From assembly GCA_947243855.1 (NCBI GenBank), contig CAMXIK010000005.1:1-64000 (forward strand): a DNA stretch of 64,000 nucleotides, written 5' to 3'. The notes beneath the pieces were generated by a model that saw only the letters and a list, made by a program, of their open reading frames with translations, had not been told where the DNA came from and did no database searches. Position numbers and translations under genes: made by a program. The stretch comes from an uncultured Lachnospiraceae bacterium (lineage in GTDB: Bacteria; Bacillota; Clostridia; Lachnospirales; Lachnospiraceae). This document shows, in pieces, positions 17,063 through 26,447 of the stretch (positions within the stretch are counted from its first letter, which is position 1; every line of letters starts with the position of its first letter).

Positions 17063-18955
17063 CTATACCCCATGGCTCTTCGCGTACACCGTGACATCTT
17101 CCGAAACCGGAGTCGCCGTATCAAGAGGCGTTCCTTCCTCCGTATACCAGCCGTCAAACATACGGTCTCCGCTCACCGTTCCCGGCTCGCTCCCCGGCAG
17201 CCTCTCAAGCATCCTTCCAGCGATCACGCTTACATAGTGCTCTTCCCCCGTCTCCGAAACAAAGGTAACCGTACATAATTCTTCCCGATCCGTCCAGACT
17301 TCATCCAAAAACTGTTTGCGCGCCGAAACAAAATCCCTGACCCGTTCTACCTCATAGCCGAAATCATAGGGACTGTCTCCTTCTTCCCGCCATCTGATCC
17401 GGTCCATTTCGACCGACGTCCGAATTTCAGAAGCATATTCGTCGATTTTTTCATCTACAATCCGCTGCATATAGTCCGAGAAAAATTCCTCATAGCACGC
17501 AGAAACCGCCTCCCGAAACTCTGGATGCCTGTTTAGCTGCCAGAAGAGCCTTGTCGGATTGCTGTCCCGCAGCGTCAAATAACACAGATCTTCCGTGGAT
17601 TCATTGATTCCCGTTATGCTGGCGTAAGCCTTGTCATAATCCCATACCGGACCGGCAAACAGCTTTTTGCTGACCTTGTCCTGCGGTTTATAGAAAAAAG
17701 AGCTGGTAGCGCCCGCGCCGTTATTCTTCGAAAGTTCTTCCAGAATGTATTTCTGCGCAAAGGACCGCAGGTCAATATAATCCCCATAACTCATGCCAGT
17801 GTCCGGATTGACGCCGTCCGCCGAGACAAGCGCTTTCTCCATCCCATTCACCAAACCTCTGATATAATCCACTTGCGCTTCCGAAGCATACGCCGGCTCT
17901 TTGATCGTGTACAAATCTCCCAGACTGTCCGTAACAAATCCGCTGATTTCTTCCCGGTATTTGTCCGACACATCCCGCTCTAACAGATAGCCTCCCGTCA
18001 AATCCCCCGGCTCCTTGACAAGAACCATGCCCTTGCGTTTTTCTTCCTCGAAATGTCCACACTTTTGGATATCCTTGTTCAACCGCTTATTCTCTGCTTC
18101 CAAATCGGCAATGGACACCCTCTCCTCATCAATTTCCACTTTTTCGCAAAGCTGGTACATGCCATGGTATGTATGGTTAATATAGAGATCCACGTACTGC
18201 GATTCCGGCGATCCCTCCATCCCCGCCGCAACGGCCATATCATAAGTAATTTTATTGCGGATATAGGCGGGATCTTCCACATTACTGAGCAGAATCCAAT
18301 TATCGGCGCTGCCCATACCGAACAGATCGGTCCTGTTTTTCAGCCTGATCCCGTAGGATTTCTTCGGGTGCGCCCAAGTAGAATTACCGCGTCCCGAAAT
18401 ACGGTTCAGATCGTCCGCACACACAACGCTGCCGCCTGCGTCAAAGAGGACGATTTTTCCCTTTTCGGCATAATTTTTATCCGCGTCCAGCAATTCCATT
18501 GACCCGCTTTTTGTCTCGAGGAACGCTGCCGGAAGATTGGCGGAGCGCATGATGCTCATCTTTTCCCTTGCCAGTTCTCTTCCTCTTCTGTCGCAGAAAG
18601 ATATCTCATAGCTCCCGCCGCAGGAAAGCGCTCCGATGTGCTCGTCATTTTTCAGCGTCACTTCTTTTTCTTTCCCCGAAAAGACAATCCGATCCGCGCC
18701 TGCAAAAGAAATCCTCACATCGTCTGTATCCGCGTAAGAAGGCAGGAATACATAATTCGCGTTTTCCGTCTCGTCCGAAAAACAGTAAATTCTCTGCTCG
18801 GAAGCGGAATTGCCGATCACAAAACTCAGATTCTCGATATAACCGCCGTCCTCCTGTATCCGGTCGTATGCCGCTTTCTCCGTAAACACTACAGCCCCGG
18901 TCAGACAAAACAGCATAAGCCACAGTATCCCCCGCCGTTTTCTCCTATCTGTCAT
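17063..18955 (-). CDS. Membrane-anchored CotH-type kinase with C-terminal InlB-like repeat (copy 2)
   Basis: This 630-residue paralogue has the same order as copy 1: N-terminal membrane segment (about 9-24), SGRGNSTW and KKSYGIRL, YVDLYINHTYHGMYQLCEK, and AGPVWDYDKAYA, ending with an FDGWYTEEG/EDVTVYAK repeat-like tail. The two proteins align over their whole length, and DNA similarity is still visible by eye around the GRGNSTW region, so this looks like a tandem duplication that has since diverged. The 22-base gap between the copies and shared direction imply co-expression. It is preceded by the DUF2304 gene. Whether both copies are active kinases is unknown. Confidence 0.85.
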   Translation of the reverse strand: MTDRRKRRGILWLMLFCLTGAVVFTEKAAYDRIQEDGGYIENLSFVIGNSASEQRIYCFSDETENANYVFLPSYADTDDVRISFAGADRIVFSGKEKEVTLKNDEHIGALSCGGSYEISFCDRRGRELAREKMSIMRSANLPAAFLETKSGSMELLDADKNYAEKGKIVLFDAGGSVVCADDLNRISGRGNSTWAHPKKSYGIRLKNRTDLFGMGSADNWILLSNVEDPAYIRNKITYDMAVAAGMEGSPESQYVDLYINHTYHGMYQLCEKVEIDEERVSIADLEAENKRLNKDIQKCGHFEEEKRKGMVLVKEPGDLTGGYLLERDVSDKYREEISGFVTDSLGDLYTIKEPAYASEAQVDYIRGLVNGMEKALVSADGVNPDTGMSYGDYIDLRSFAQKYILEELSKNNGAGATSSFFYKPQDKVSKKLFAGPVWDYDKAYASITGINESTEDLCYLTLRDSNPTRLFWQLNRHPEFREAVSACYEEFFSDYMQRIVDEKIDEYASEIRTSVEMDRIRWREEGDSPYDFGYEVERVRDFVSARKQFLDEVWTDREELCTVTFVSETGEEHYVSVIAGRMLERLPGSEPGTVSGDRMFDGWYTEEGTPLDTATPVSEDVTVYAKSHGV

Positions 18956-18974
18956 ATCCGTTCCCTACTCCTTA

Positions 18975-19328
18975 TCACTTCTTTTCCAGATCCCGCACCC
19001 GTTTATCCAAAATTGCAAGCTCCTGCGTCAACGTTCTAACCTTGCGGTTTAACCGGGACACAATCGAAGTCAGCGACAGCAGAATCAGTATAATAAAGCC
19101 GATGCAGAAGAGAAACAGGCCGTTCATATTGTCCTGTATGCCAAAAAGGCGGATAATCCGCGTCAAAAGCTCCGGCACCACCACAAGGATTCCCATAACG
19201 GCTCCCGCTACCAGCCATAAAAGCGTATATTTTAAGTTGAGCGCCTTCTGTTTCAGAAAATACAGAATCACGATAAAATAACTGATCACCACAAGGATCA
19301 GCGTCACGCGCAAATGCCCCGGTATCAT
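18975..19328 (-). CDS. DUF2304 family small membrane protein
   Basis: The 117-residue protein has membrane segments at about 7-23, 31-50 and 70-90, then a charged coiled-coil-like tail (RLNRKVRTLTQELAILDKRV). This matches DUF2304 proteins, which are habitually encoded next to Dpm1-like GT2 enzymes, and that is exactly the neighbour here (ATGA overlap with the gene at 19325). ATG 19328 is chosen because a GGAGG stretch lies ahead and the overlap matches the locus style. A scaffold or lipid-handling role for the undecaprenyl-phosphate sugar synthase is plausible but unproven. Confidence 0.88.
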   Translation of the reverse strand: MIPGHLRVTLILVVISYFIVILYFLKQKALNLKYTLLWLVAGAVMGILVVVPELLTRIIRLFGIQDNMNGLFLFCIGFIILILLSLTSIVSRLNRKVRTLTQELAILDKRVRDLEKK

Positions 19329-20050
19329 ACTCTTTTCCCCCTCCTCACGCCATAGCTGAGTCTGCAAAGCAGAATCGCCAGCGTCACTTTAAACATATAG
19401 TAGATCGATTTTTTAAAGGTAATGGAACTGACGCCGCCTTCTCTGGCGCGCATCTGCACCGGTACTTCCTGCACCCTGCCAAGGTGCATAATCGCAGAGA
19501 CAATGGCTTCTGGTTCGGGATAATCCATGGGATAATCCTTGCTGTATATCTCAATGAACATGCGGTTCACCGCCCGGTAGCCGCTTGTCACATCTTTGAT
19601 CCGTTTCCCCGTGGTAAGCCGTATCAGGCCGCTTAAAATATTAATACCCGCCCTGCGGCTTGCGGAAGTCTGAAATCCTTCCCGCTCTAAGAAACGGGAA
19701 CCGATTACCACATCGGCTTCATCCGTCATAATCGGCTCCAAAAGCTTCTCCAAATAAGTCACATCGTGCTGTCCGTCGCCGTCCATCTGCACCGCTATGT
19801 CATATTTATTTTTGTACGCGTAAATATAGCCCGCCTGCACCGCGCCGCCAATTCCCATATTAATGGAAAGATCCAGATACTGGAACCCTTCCTGCTCGCA
19901 GATGGCAAGCGTCCGATCCGTGGAACCGTCGTTGACCACCAGATAATCGTACTGCGGCGCCTGTTCTATCATGTCCTTTACCACATGTACGATATTATCG
20001 GATTCATTATAAGCCGGTATAATAATTAAAATTTTCTTTTTCTCTTCCAT
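19325..20050 (-). CDS. GT2 polyprenyl-phosphate sugar synthase (Dpm1-like)
   Basis: This is a compact 241-residue GT-A enzyme with IIIPAYNESDNI, YLVVNDGSTDRT and the catalytic QMDGDGQHD motif, the signature of dolichol/undecaprenyl-phosphate glycosyltransferases. It lacks the long C-terminal membrane region of GtrB-like forms, which DUF2304 next door may replace. It would load a sugar onto undecaprenyl phosphate on the cytoplasmic side. The GT-C-like membrane proteins encoded upstream (20065, 21705) are plausible users of the lipid-linked sugar outside the cell. Confidence 0.9.
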   Translation of the reverse strand: MEEKKKILIIIPAYNESDNIVHVVKDMIEQAPQYDYLVVNDGSTDRTLAICEQEGFQYLDLSINMGIGGAVQAGYIYAYKNKYDIAVQMDGDGQHDVTYLEKLLEPIMTDEADVVIGSRFLEREGFQTSASRRAGINILSGLIRLTTGKRIKDVTSGYRAVNRMFIEIYSKDYPMDYPEPEAIVSAIMHLGRVQEVPVQMRAREGGVSSITFKKSIYYMFKVTLAILLCRLSYGVRRGKRV

Positions 20051-20064
20051 CCTTACATTCCCCG

Positions 20065-21690
20065 CTATGCGTCTGTCTCTCCGTCATTTTTCTTTTCCCT
20101 CAGAAACCGCTTTTGGATAAAATCCTTTGCGCGCGCCTGCCACAGACTCCTAAGAAGCAGATAGTAGGCGGTATAGAAGGGCCCGAACGCATATACCAGA
20201 TATCGCTGCTGCCCAAAAAACACCAGAGAAATCACGAGCACCATAACCACATTTGTTCCCAGAATCAGAGCCATCATTTCCGCCCCTTCCTTTTTCGCCC
20301 GTGCGTCCGCATATCCCCATATCATCAAAGCGGCAGCCGACAGATATAAAAAGGCCGTCACCAGATGGCAGAACCCGTAAAGGGGCGCGTATTGAAAAAA
20401 CACAGAGCTGATAAAAGCCTGCGGCAGAAGCATCAGCGTATGATACAGAAATCTGCCAAAATGTGCCCGGATCAATGTCATTCCGATCGTCGAAAGATGG
20501 GATGCCCTAATATCGCTGAACTGATCCGACATCAGAATTTCGGGCGCGTTTCTCAAATAATATTCAGAGGGAATCCATATACAGGTTTCGCCTATTTTCC
20601 CAATTCCCCCAACGATATCTTTCCACATCCACAGCCCTTCTTCCGCATAGGCATACCGCTGTCCTCCGGCATCCACCGCTTCATAAAGAGCCAGATACAG
20701 CCCTCTTAACACCGGGTCCGAAAATAGATCCGCATCCCCGTAATCCGCCTCATACATGCCTCTGGAAAAAATCAATGTCATATACTGGCTGGTAGAAAAA
20801 TTCTGATAGAGCAGTTCCGCCTCTTCAACGCTCTCCGCCTGCGGAATCTGCGCCTGTTTTTCCGCCTCAGGCCCCGCCGCTTCCGCCTCCGCCTGTCTTG
20901 CTTTTTCCTCCTCTAAATAAATCTGCTCCATTCTCGGCCACTGCACTTCCATCCCAAGCTTACCGAGGAAATGCTCCTCCCCCAGCAGAAACCGATAGCC
21001 TCTGATGAGACCAAGCACCAGCAGCACGCCTGCTATACTGACCGCCATACAGCCGGCGAGTCCCGTCAAAACGCGGAGCGCCTTTTTGGCCCAGCCCGTT
21101 CCTCTTCCCCGCATACAAACCAGATAGAAAAACGCAATCCCGCACACGCCAAACAAAATCTGAAGCTGAGAGCGGACTGCCGCAAGAAGGAGGGTCATAC
21201 AAAAAGCGCCCGCAAGCCGAAGGTAATTTTTTTCCCAAACCGCCCTGAGCAGATACGCCAGAAACAGGTAAAAGAGAGAGTAAGCCACTCCCTCTGTGAG
21301 GATCGCCTGCGTCATCACCGCCATCGGCATTTCGATGGTATACGGGTAAAGGGCAAACAAGCAGACCAAAATTCCTTCCGCAGGGTGAAGTCCAAACCGC
21401 GCCCGCACCGTTTCCTCCAAAACCGTCACGGAGAACGCAGCTAAAACAGCCTGTTCTATGATCACTGCCCACAAGTAATTCTCATAGCCAAACAGGCACT
21501 CGTTAAAGAGCAGAAAAAGCGGGTAAGCCGGCATAACGCCCTCATGCCACCTAATCCACATATAGCTTCCGCTGTCGTCAAACTCCGCCGGCCCGTCATG
21601 CCCCAACAGTAAAAAGAGGAGCAGCAGCGCCGCAAACAAAAGCAGTTGAACTCCATATTTCGTTTTAATCTGTTTTCCCTTTTCCCGCAA
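20065..21690 (-). CDS. Polytopic membrane protein, GT-C glycosyltransferase-like
   Basis: The 541-residue protein has about ten hydrophobic segments. Its first extracytoplasmic loop contains EFDDSGSY, the position where GT-C enzymes carry their catalytic acidic pair. A long hydrophilic loop in the middle is rich in Glu and Ala (EEKARQAEAEAAGPEAEK). I choose TTG 21690 as start: AAGGA lies eight bases upstream and the first hydrophobic helix follows at once, whereas upstream codons lie in the previous gene. It precedes the Dpm1-like GT2, suggesting a three-part extracytoplasmic glycosylation system. No named family is recognised with confidence. Confidence 0.7.
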   Translation of the reverse strand: MREKGKQIKTKYGVQLLLFAALLLLFLLLGHDGPAEFDDSGSYMWIRWHEGVMPAYPLFLLFNECLFGYENYLWAVIIEQAVLAAFSVTVLEETVRARFGLHPAEGILVCLFALYPYTIEMPMAVMTQAILTEGVAYSLFYLFLAYLLRAVWEKNYLRLAGAFCMTLLLAAVRSQLQILFGVCGIAFFYLVCMRGRGTGWAKKALRVLTGLAGCMAVSIAGVLLVLGLIRGYRFLLGEEHFLGKLGMEVQWPRMEQIYLEEEKARQAEAEAAGPEAEKQAQIPQAESVEEAELLYQNFSTSQYMTLIFSRGMYEADYGDADLFSDPVLRGLYLALYEAVDAGGQRYAYAEEGLWMWKDIVGGIGKIGETCIWIPSEYYLRNAPEILMSDQFSDIRASHLSTIGMTLIRAHFGRFLYHTLMLLPQAFISSVFFQYAPLYGFCHLVTAFLYLSAAALMIWGYADARAKKEGAEMMALILGTNVVMVLVISLVFFGQQRYLVYAFGPFYTAYYLLLRSLWQARAKDFIQKRFLREKKNDGETDA

Positions 21691-21704
21691 AATGTTATTC
21701 CTTT

Positions 21705-23075
21705 CTAACCGTAGAGCAGGATATGTCTCGTAATCTGACAGGCATTCAGCAAAACGCCCACGCCCATACAAGCCCATAAAAAACGCCTGCTAAATAGGGG
21801 CCAGTTCCCTTCCCTGTCTTCCATCATCATCACCGTAAGCAGAATCAGCGCCATATAGAGATAAATCATAGTCCGCAGAATGGACGCAACTACGGTCGGC
21901 GTAAGTCCCACGGCGACTTCCGGAATACAGGCCAAAAGCAGAATTACAGCCGAAGCCCACCCGTTTCGCGTTCTGGCAAACAACGTATAAAGCACCACCG
22001 CAAACCATAGGAGCACCGTCAAAAGCAGAAATCCCTGTTCCACCCGTTCCGGCCATCGTTCAGGAAGAGGCGCGGGCGTCTGGTAGGTGAGCGTCCGCCA
22101 TCCCAAAAGATAATTCACCATAAACCAGCCTGTCCATGCCACATCCGTAAGCACGGGAAGCGATGCTATCAGACGTTTCCCGGCCGATTCCCCTCTCCAC
22201 ATCAAAAAGATCACTAGATTGAAGAGAAAAAACAGCGGGCTTGGCAGAGATACAAAATGCATGTACGAAGATAAAATCCCCATACGCAGCTTATCTAAAA
22301 ATGACAATTCAAAATATTCCGGCATCCAGTTTTCGGCATCGCTGACAGGCCGCAGGCGGTTGCCCGGACAGCACAGGATATAGATCAGGAAAACCGCCGT
22401 CAATCCTGTACAAATCCACACCACCGGGGGAATCCTTTTTCCGCCTTTGACACAATATAATATAATTCCCAGTTCTATCAAAAACAAAATCGCCGCCATG
22501 GACTCGAAACTGGCGCAGTAGAGCACGGACAGCGCCGCCCCAAAGACCTCTTTTCCAGACAGGGTCTCTTCACATACGCCCGCCTTTACGATCCGGCTTA
22601 CCGCATAAAGCCCTAGCGAAAGCACCCATAAATAATTGGTGGTGGTGGAAATCCACCCGGTCTGGGCCATGATGGAAAAAGGAAAGACACAGAGCAAAAC
22701 CGCCGTCAAAAGATAGGTTTTCTCTTCCCGCAGGCCAAAAAGATGCTCCAAAATCCAGACCAGATCCCAATACAACAGCGCGATCATAAGCAGATTCAAA
22801 CTTTTCCAGAAAACAGCCGGCCATGTCGTCAAAAAGGGCAGCGCCAGCTCAATCGTAATCCGGGACGACCAGTTCAGATATCTCGTCAGCGTATATTGAA
22901 ACAGGTCGTTCCCATATTCCCCCAAGATCTTTGCATACGCCGCGTCGTCCCAGTATGTGGGAGAAAGAAAGATATGAAACGGCAGATAAAAGAGCAGCAG
23001 CATGGTCAATGCTTTGTATTTGGTTTGCAGAACTTTTCCGTCACGGCGGCGGTTACAAATCAGCGAACACTTCAT
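21705..23075 (-). CDS. DUF6056-like polytopic membrane protein
   Basis: The 456-residue protein has around ten membrane segments. Features shared with the other DUF6056-like proteins here are the acidic pair in the first outside loop (TYWDDAAY), an aromatic GWISTTTNYLW stretch and a CPGN motif after a helix, comparable to APGN in the proteins at 47663 and 63272. These resemble GT-C glycosyltransferases, but activity is unproven. The ATG at 23075 overlaps the ABC gene end by 23 bases with only a weak ribosome binding site, so the true start could be slightly downstream. It stops 14 bases before the start of the next membrane protein gene. Confidence 0.7.
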   Translation of the reverse strand: MKCSLICNRRRDGKVLQTKYKALTMLLLFYLPFHIFLSPTYWDDAAYAKILGEYGNDLFQYTLTRYLNWSSRITIELALPFLTTWPAVFWKSLNLLMIALLYWDLVWILEHLFGLREEKTYLLTAVLLCVFPFSIMAQTGWISTTTNYLWVLSLGLYAVSRIVKAGVCEETLSGKEVFGAALSVLYCASFESMAAILFLIELGIILYCVKGGKRIPPVVWICTGLTAVFLIYILCCPGNRLRPVSDAENWMPEYFELSFLDKLRMGILSSYMHFVSLPSPLFFLFNLVIFLMWRGESAGKRLIASLPVLTDVAWTGWFMVNYLLGWRTLTYQTPAPLPERWPERVEQGFLLLTVLLWFAVVLYTLFARTRNGWASAVILLLACIPEVAVGLTPTVVASILRTMIYLYMALILLTVMMMEDREGNWPLFSRRFLWACMGVGVLLNACQITRHILLYG

Positions 23076-24834
23076 CTTTACTCTTCTCCGTCACTCTGCC
23101 GTCGCCCACCTCGTAAATCACATCCACATTTCGGATCGTAGTAAGCCTATGGGCAATGATAATCATGGTTTTCATTCCCTGCAAATGTTCGATGGCCTCC
23201 ATGACCGCCGACTCCGTCTCGTTATCCAGCGCAGAAGTGGCTTCGTCCAACACCAGAATCTCCGGGTCGTGGTAGAGGGCTCTGGCAATGCCGATGCGCT
23301 GTCTCTGCCCACCCGATAGCCTGACGCCCCTATCGCCTACAATCGTATCTAACCCATGGGGAAGACTTTCTATAAACTCCCGAAGCTGCGCTCTCTCCAC
23401 AGCCGCGCGCACCGCCTCCTCGGAAATCTCTTCCTCCCGCAGTCCAAACGCGATGTTATTGCGGATCGTATCGTCGGAAAGATAAATCGTCTGGGGAATA
23501 TACCCTACCTGCGCGTGAAACGTCTTTGGCTGCTCATGCACATTGATCTCATCCGCAAACACCGCCCCTTTCACCGGCGTCAAAAGACCAAGGATAATAT
23601 CCACCATGGTCGTTTTCCCCGATCCGGTAGCGCCGATAAACGCCACGGCAGCGCCCTTTTGAATCGTAAAACTCACGTCTTCAAGCACCCACTCCTCCGT
23701 GCCGGGATAGTGATAAGACACCCGCTGCACCTGAATCTCCTTTTGCAGCCGCCAGTCATCCTTCCGTTCCCTGTCCTCTTCCACGACCAGCCCCTCAATC
23801 CCTGTCAGATCATGATAGACAAGCTCCACCGAAGGGAGGGCATAGAGCATATTCGATGCGTGCTCGTTGATCCGCCCGACGCTGGGCATCAACCGCATAC
23901 CCGCCACCGCAAAGGCGGCAAGCTGGGAAATAAAATAAACCGAATCGGCCTCGCCAAAGAGAAGCTTCACAATCACGGCAATCAGAATACCCGTCATAGC
24001 GACAGCCTCCACCGTATATTTTGGCAGAATTGAAATGGTTCTGGCAATGCGCAGCCCTCTGGCATATTTTTTCCAGTATGTTTGAAATTCATCGGTAAAA
24101 TAAGATTCCCGTTCCAGAATCTTTATTTCCTTGATCCCGCCAAGCGCCTGATTCATCCATTGAAATATCTTTCCCTGATAGCCTTGATTTTCCAGTCCAA
24201 GCTGTTTGCTGTATTTCCTGCTTATCATCAAAAATCCACCCACGAAGACCGCCAGAAGCCCCAGCACAATGATGGTGATGGATTTGCTGGTAATCAGCAG
24301 ATAAATGACCAAGACCCCAGACACCGCAAGCTCCGCCATCAGCTCCAGCGCATAGAGAATCACCTGCATAAACCGCGACGTGTCCTCGTGCAGGCTTCGC
24401 TGTAAAATCGCAATGTTATGGTTCAGATGAAAGGTGTAAGGCTCCTTCATGTAAGCGGCCAAAAGCCTTGTGGACAGCTTCATCTGCGTATTGTAGGAAA
24501 AGCGGAAAATATAATCCTTCTCCAAAATCAGATACACATTCTTAATCACATAGATCCCGATAATGCCGGCAGCAATCAACACAATAAAGCTCTTATTGGA
24601 ATGAAAATGAAACAAGTCGAAAACCGCTTTCAGATACCATCTGCTTTGAATCGTGCCCTGATTTTGAAGCACGTCTATAAAAGGCACGAACACCATAACC
24701 GCAAGAAGTTCGAGAAAACTGCCCGCCACGATAGCCACCGTAAGGAGCGCAAGTTTCCACTTATCCCTTTGATCAAATATATAACCCAGCTTGGAAAGCA
24801 GGGACGCCTGCTTTTTTTCTCCTGTTTCTCTCAT
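23053..24834 (-). CDS. ABC transporter, fused permease/ATPase (PglK/MsbA-like) 1
   Basis: The 593-residue half-transporter has six N-terminal membrane helices and a C-terminal ATPase with Walker A GATGSGKTT, signature LSGGQRQR and Walker B ILVLDEATSALD. The arrangement and location match lipid-linked oligosaccharide flippases such as PglK. It would export an undecaprenyl-linked unit made by neighbouring transferases. A second, paralogous exporter lies at 50251, and both are followed or accompanied by DUF6056-like membrane proteins. A role in exporting peptides or lipids is possible, but the gene context favours glycans. Confidence 0.9.
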   Translation of the reverse strand: MRETGEKKQASLLSKLGYIFDQRDKWKLALLTVAIVAGSFLELLAVMVFVPFIDVLQNQGTIQSRWYLKAVFDLFHFHSNKSFIVLIAAGIIGIYVIKNVYLILEKDYIFRFSYNTQMKLSTRLLAAYMKEPYTFHLNHNIAILQRSLHEDTSRFMQVILYALELMAELAVSGVLVIYLLITSKSITIIVLGLLAVFVGGFLMISRKYSKQLGLENQGYQGKIFQWMNQALGGIKEIKILERESYFTDEFQTYWKKYARGLRIARTISILPKYTVEAVAMTGILIAVIVKLLFGEADSVYFISQLAAFAVAGMRLMPSVGRINEHASNMLYALPSVELVYHDLTGIEGLVVEEDRERKDDWRLQKEIQVQRVSYHYPGTEEWVLEDVSFTIQKGAAVAFIGATGSGKTTMVDIILGLLTPVKGAVFADEINVHEQPKTFHAQVGYIPQTIYLSDDTIRNNIAFGLREEEISEEAVRAAVERAQLREFIESLPHGLDTIVGDRGVRLSGGQRQRIGIARALYHDPEILVLDEATSALDNETESAVMEAIEHLQGMKTMIIIAHRLTTIRNVDVIYEVGDGRVTEKSKDEVFADL

Positions 24835-24898
24835 ACTGCCGCTTGCCTTTCTGTCTCCTGTCGGTCACCCTCCGCATCGCTTTTTCCCAAGCGCCGTC

Positions 24899-25474
24899 TC
24901 ACGCAAAGAGCGCCGGACATAAATTGCTGTGGGAATCCCGGTCGCTGATTTTTCTGGCGGGTATCCCAGCCCATGTCGTGCCGGGCTCCGCAATATCCCC
25001 CGTCACCACCGCATTCGCGCCCACAGCCACATCATCTGCGATACGGACCGCGCCGATTACTTTCGCCCCGCTTCCGAAATAACAGTTATCCCCGATCACG
25101 GCCGCCTTGTGGCTTCCGTTTGTCGCGCCGATCGTCACGCCCTCCTGCAGGCGGCAGTTTCTGCCCGCCCTGACATTCCCGTGAACCACTATCGTACCGT
25201 AGTGAGGAATGGAAAGCCCCGGCCCGAACACGCCCGGCGGTATCGTAAATCCAAGCCGGACGCTTAAATGGTGAAAGCGGAACTTGTGATATTTTCCAAC
25301 CGCTCCCGCCAGAAACCCGCTGCGGCAATTCTGATCATACTCCACTTTGCGAAGCAAAATCTCAAACTTCCAGATTTCATCCCCGAATAACCGCGGACGC
25401 CTGTCGTTCTTTCTGCCAAGGGCAATTTTGTCCTGCTCCCGGTAATATTGATACTTCTCTTTGCTAGTTATCAT
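24899..25474 (-). CDS. Left-handed beta-helix acyltransferase (serine acetyltransferase-like)
   Basis: This 191-residue protein has hexapeptide repeats in its second half, including IPHYGTIVVHGNVRAG and LQEGVTIGATNG, as in CysE-type acetyltransferases; the histidine of IPHYG is the expected catalytic base. The long N-terminal helical domain of true CysE is reduced. ATG 25474 is selected for the AGAGGAT site in front of it. Upstream codons fall in a 79-base gap and lack similarity. In this context it probably acetylates a sugar. It might supply the missing WbpD step (N-acetylation of a 3-amino sugar), but its sequence looks more like the CysE branch. Confidence 0.8.
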   Translation of the reverse strand: MITSKEKYQYYREQDKIALGRKNDRRPRLFGDEIWKFEILLRKVEYDQNCRSGFLAGAVGKYHKFRFHHLSVRLGFTIPPGVFGPGLSIPHYGTIVVHGNVRAGRNCRLQEGVTIGATNGSHKAAVIGDNCYFGSGAKVIGAVRIADDVAVGANAVVTGDIAEPGTTWAGIPARKISDRDSHSNLCPALFA

Positions 25475-25553
25475 ATCCTCTTTCCCGCCATGTATGGCTC
25501 CCGGGCCGTACCCGTCCGGCTCTTTCTGCGTGTTGCGCTTCCGCATATTACAA

Positions 25554-26447
25554 TTACACCCTGACGCTGATCTGTTCCAGATATGCCGTATATCCGGCCG
25601 CCCGGTTGGCCTCTTCCCCGATTGCGTCGTGTTTCTCAAGCCGCGTTTTCCCCGGGGACTGCCTCACGTACCACTCATACTCCAAATCCATGTTTCCAAT
25701 ATCCAGCACACGGTAGCCCTGACGAAACAGCCTTACCGCAAGAAACTTCGCGGCCACACCCACCGACAGCACAAACAGTCTGTCTCTTTCATATTTCATA
25801 CAGGCTTCCATAATGGCCGGTATCGCCCCGTAGGCGTCGCTTGGCGGGCAGATAATTCTCTCAATGCTCCGCGCCGTGTCAAACAGATCGTTGCCGACGC
25901 CGTTGTGGGTTTTTTCTCCCTCCACAATCACAACGTCTCTATTTTCCCATATTTTTCTAATTTTAGCAAACTGCGCGCCGACGCCGCTCCGGTCTTCCAG
26001 ATAATAATAGCAGCGCGAAACAAAGGTACTGTAGTAAATCCGGTCGGGATTACAGTATTTTTCATAGGTTTTCCGGCAGAACAGCAGATGATCCCTCCAA
26101 AACTGCCTGCTGGCCTTCCTGTGATCCGAGAGCGTCTCAAAAATACCCGGTATGGTCACAATCAGGTCGTCCTCCGTATACCGCAGAATCTCCGCAAGCC
26201 CTTCGGAAATCTCTGGGTTGGCTTTCTGCAGCATCAGACTGCCGCCCTTTATCATCACGATCTCGCCGTCCCCAAAGCGCACCATACTCTTCTCGGTATG
26301 CAGAAGCTCGTCTATGGTCTCGTCCACGGTATGCACCTGTATGCGGTTATGGAGGACGCCCTTTTCATACAGAAAATAGACGGCCGCCGCTAACATATCT
26401 TTTATTTTTTGTTTCATATCTGCCTGTCTTTTACCTGCTGCCCTCAT
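25554..26447 (-). CDS. GT-D fold glycosyltransferase (SP_1767/DUF1792 family)
   Basis: The 297-residue protein contains SMVRFGDGEIVMIKGG with the DGE motif at 60-62, the mark of GT-D enzymes first described in streptococcal serine-rich-repeat protein glycosylation. LFVLSVGVAAKFLA is the family's later core strand. The ATG at 26447 overlaps the stop of the preceding GT4 (ATGA), and AGGAG lies at usable distance; an internal ATG ten codons later has only a weak site. Known members transfer glucose onto a glycoprotein or glycan intermediate. The substrate here is unknown. Confidence 0.88.
   Translation of the reverse strand: MRAAGKRQADMKQKIKDMLAAAVYFLYEKGVLHNRIQVHTVDETIDELLHTEKSMVRFGDGEIVMIKGGSLMLQKANPEISEGLAEILRYTEDDLIVTIPGIFETLSDHRKASRQFWRDHLLFCRKTYEKYCNPDRIYYSTFVSRCYYYLEDRSGVGAQFAKIRKIWENRDVVIVEGEKTHNGVGNDLFDTARSIERIICPPSDAYGAIPAIMEACMKYERDRLFVLSVGVAAKFLAVRLFRQGYRVLDIGNMDLEYEWYVRQSPGKTRLEKHDAIGEEANRAAGYTAYLEQISVRV

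Noticed and set aside
15139..18955. Assembly duplication of the two CotH-type genes
   Set aside because: The copies differ at many amino acid positions along their whole length and in the tails, so they are genuine diverged paralogues, not a collapsed or repeated assembly segment.
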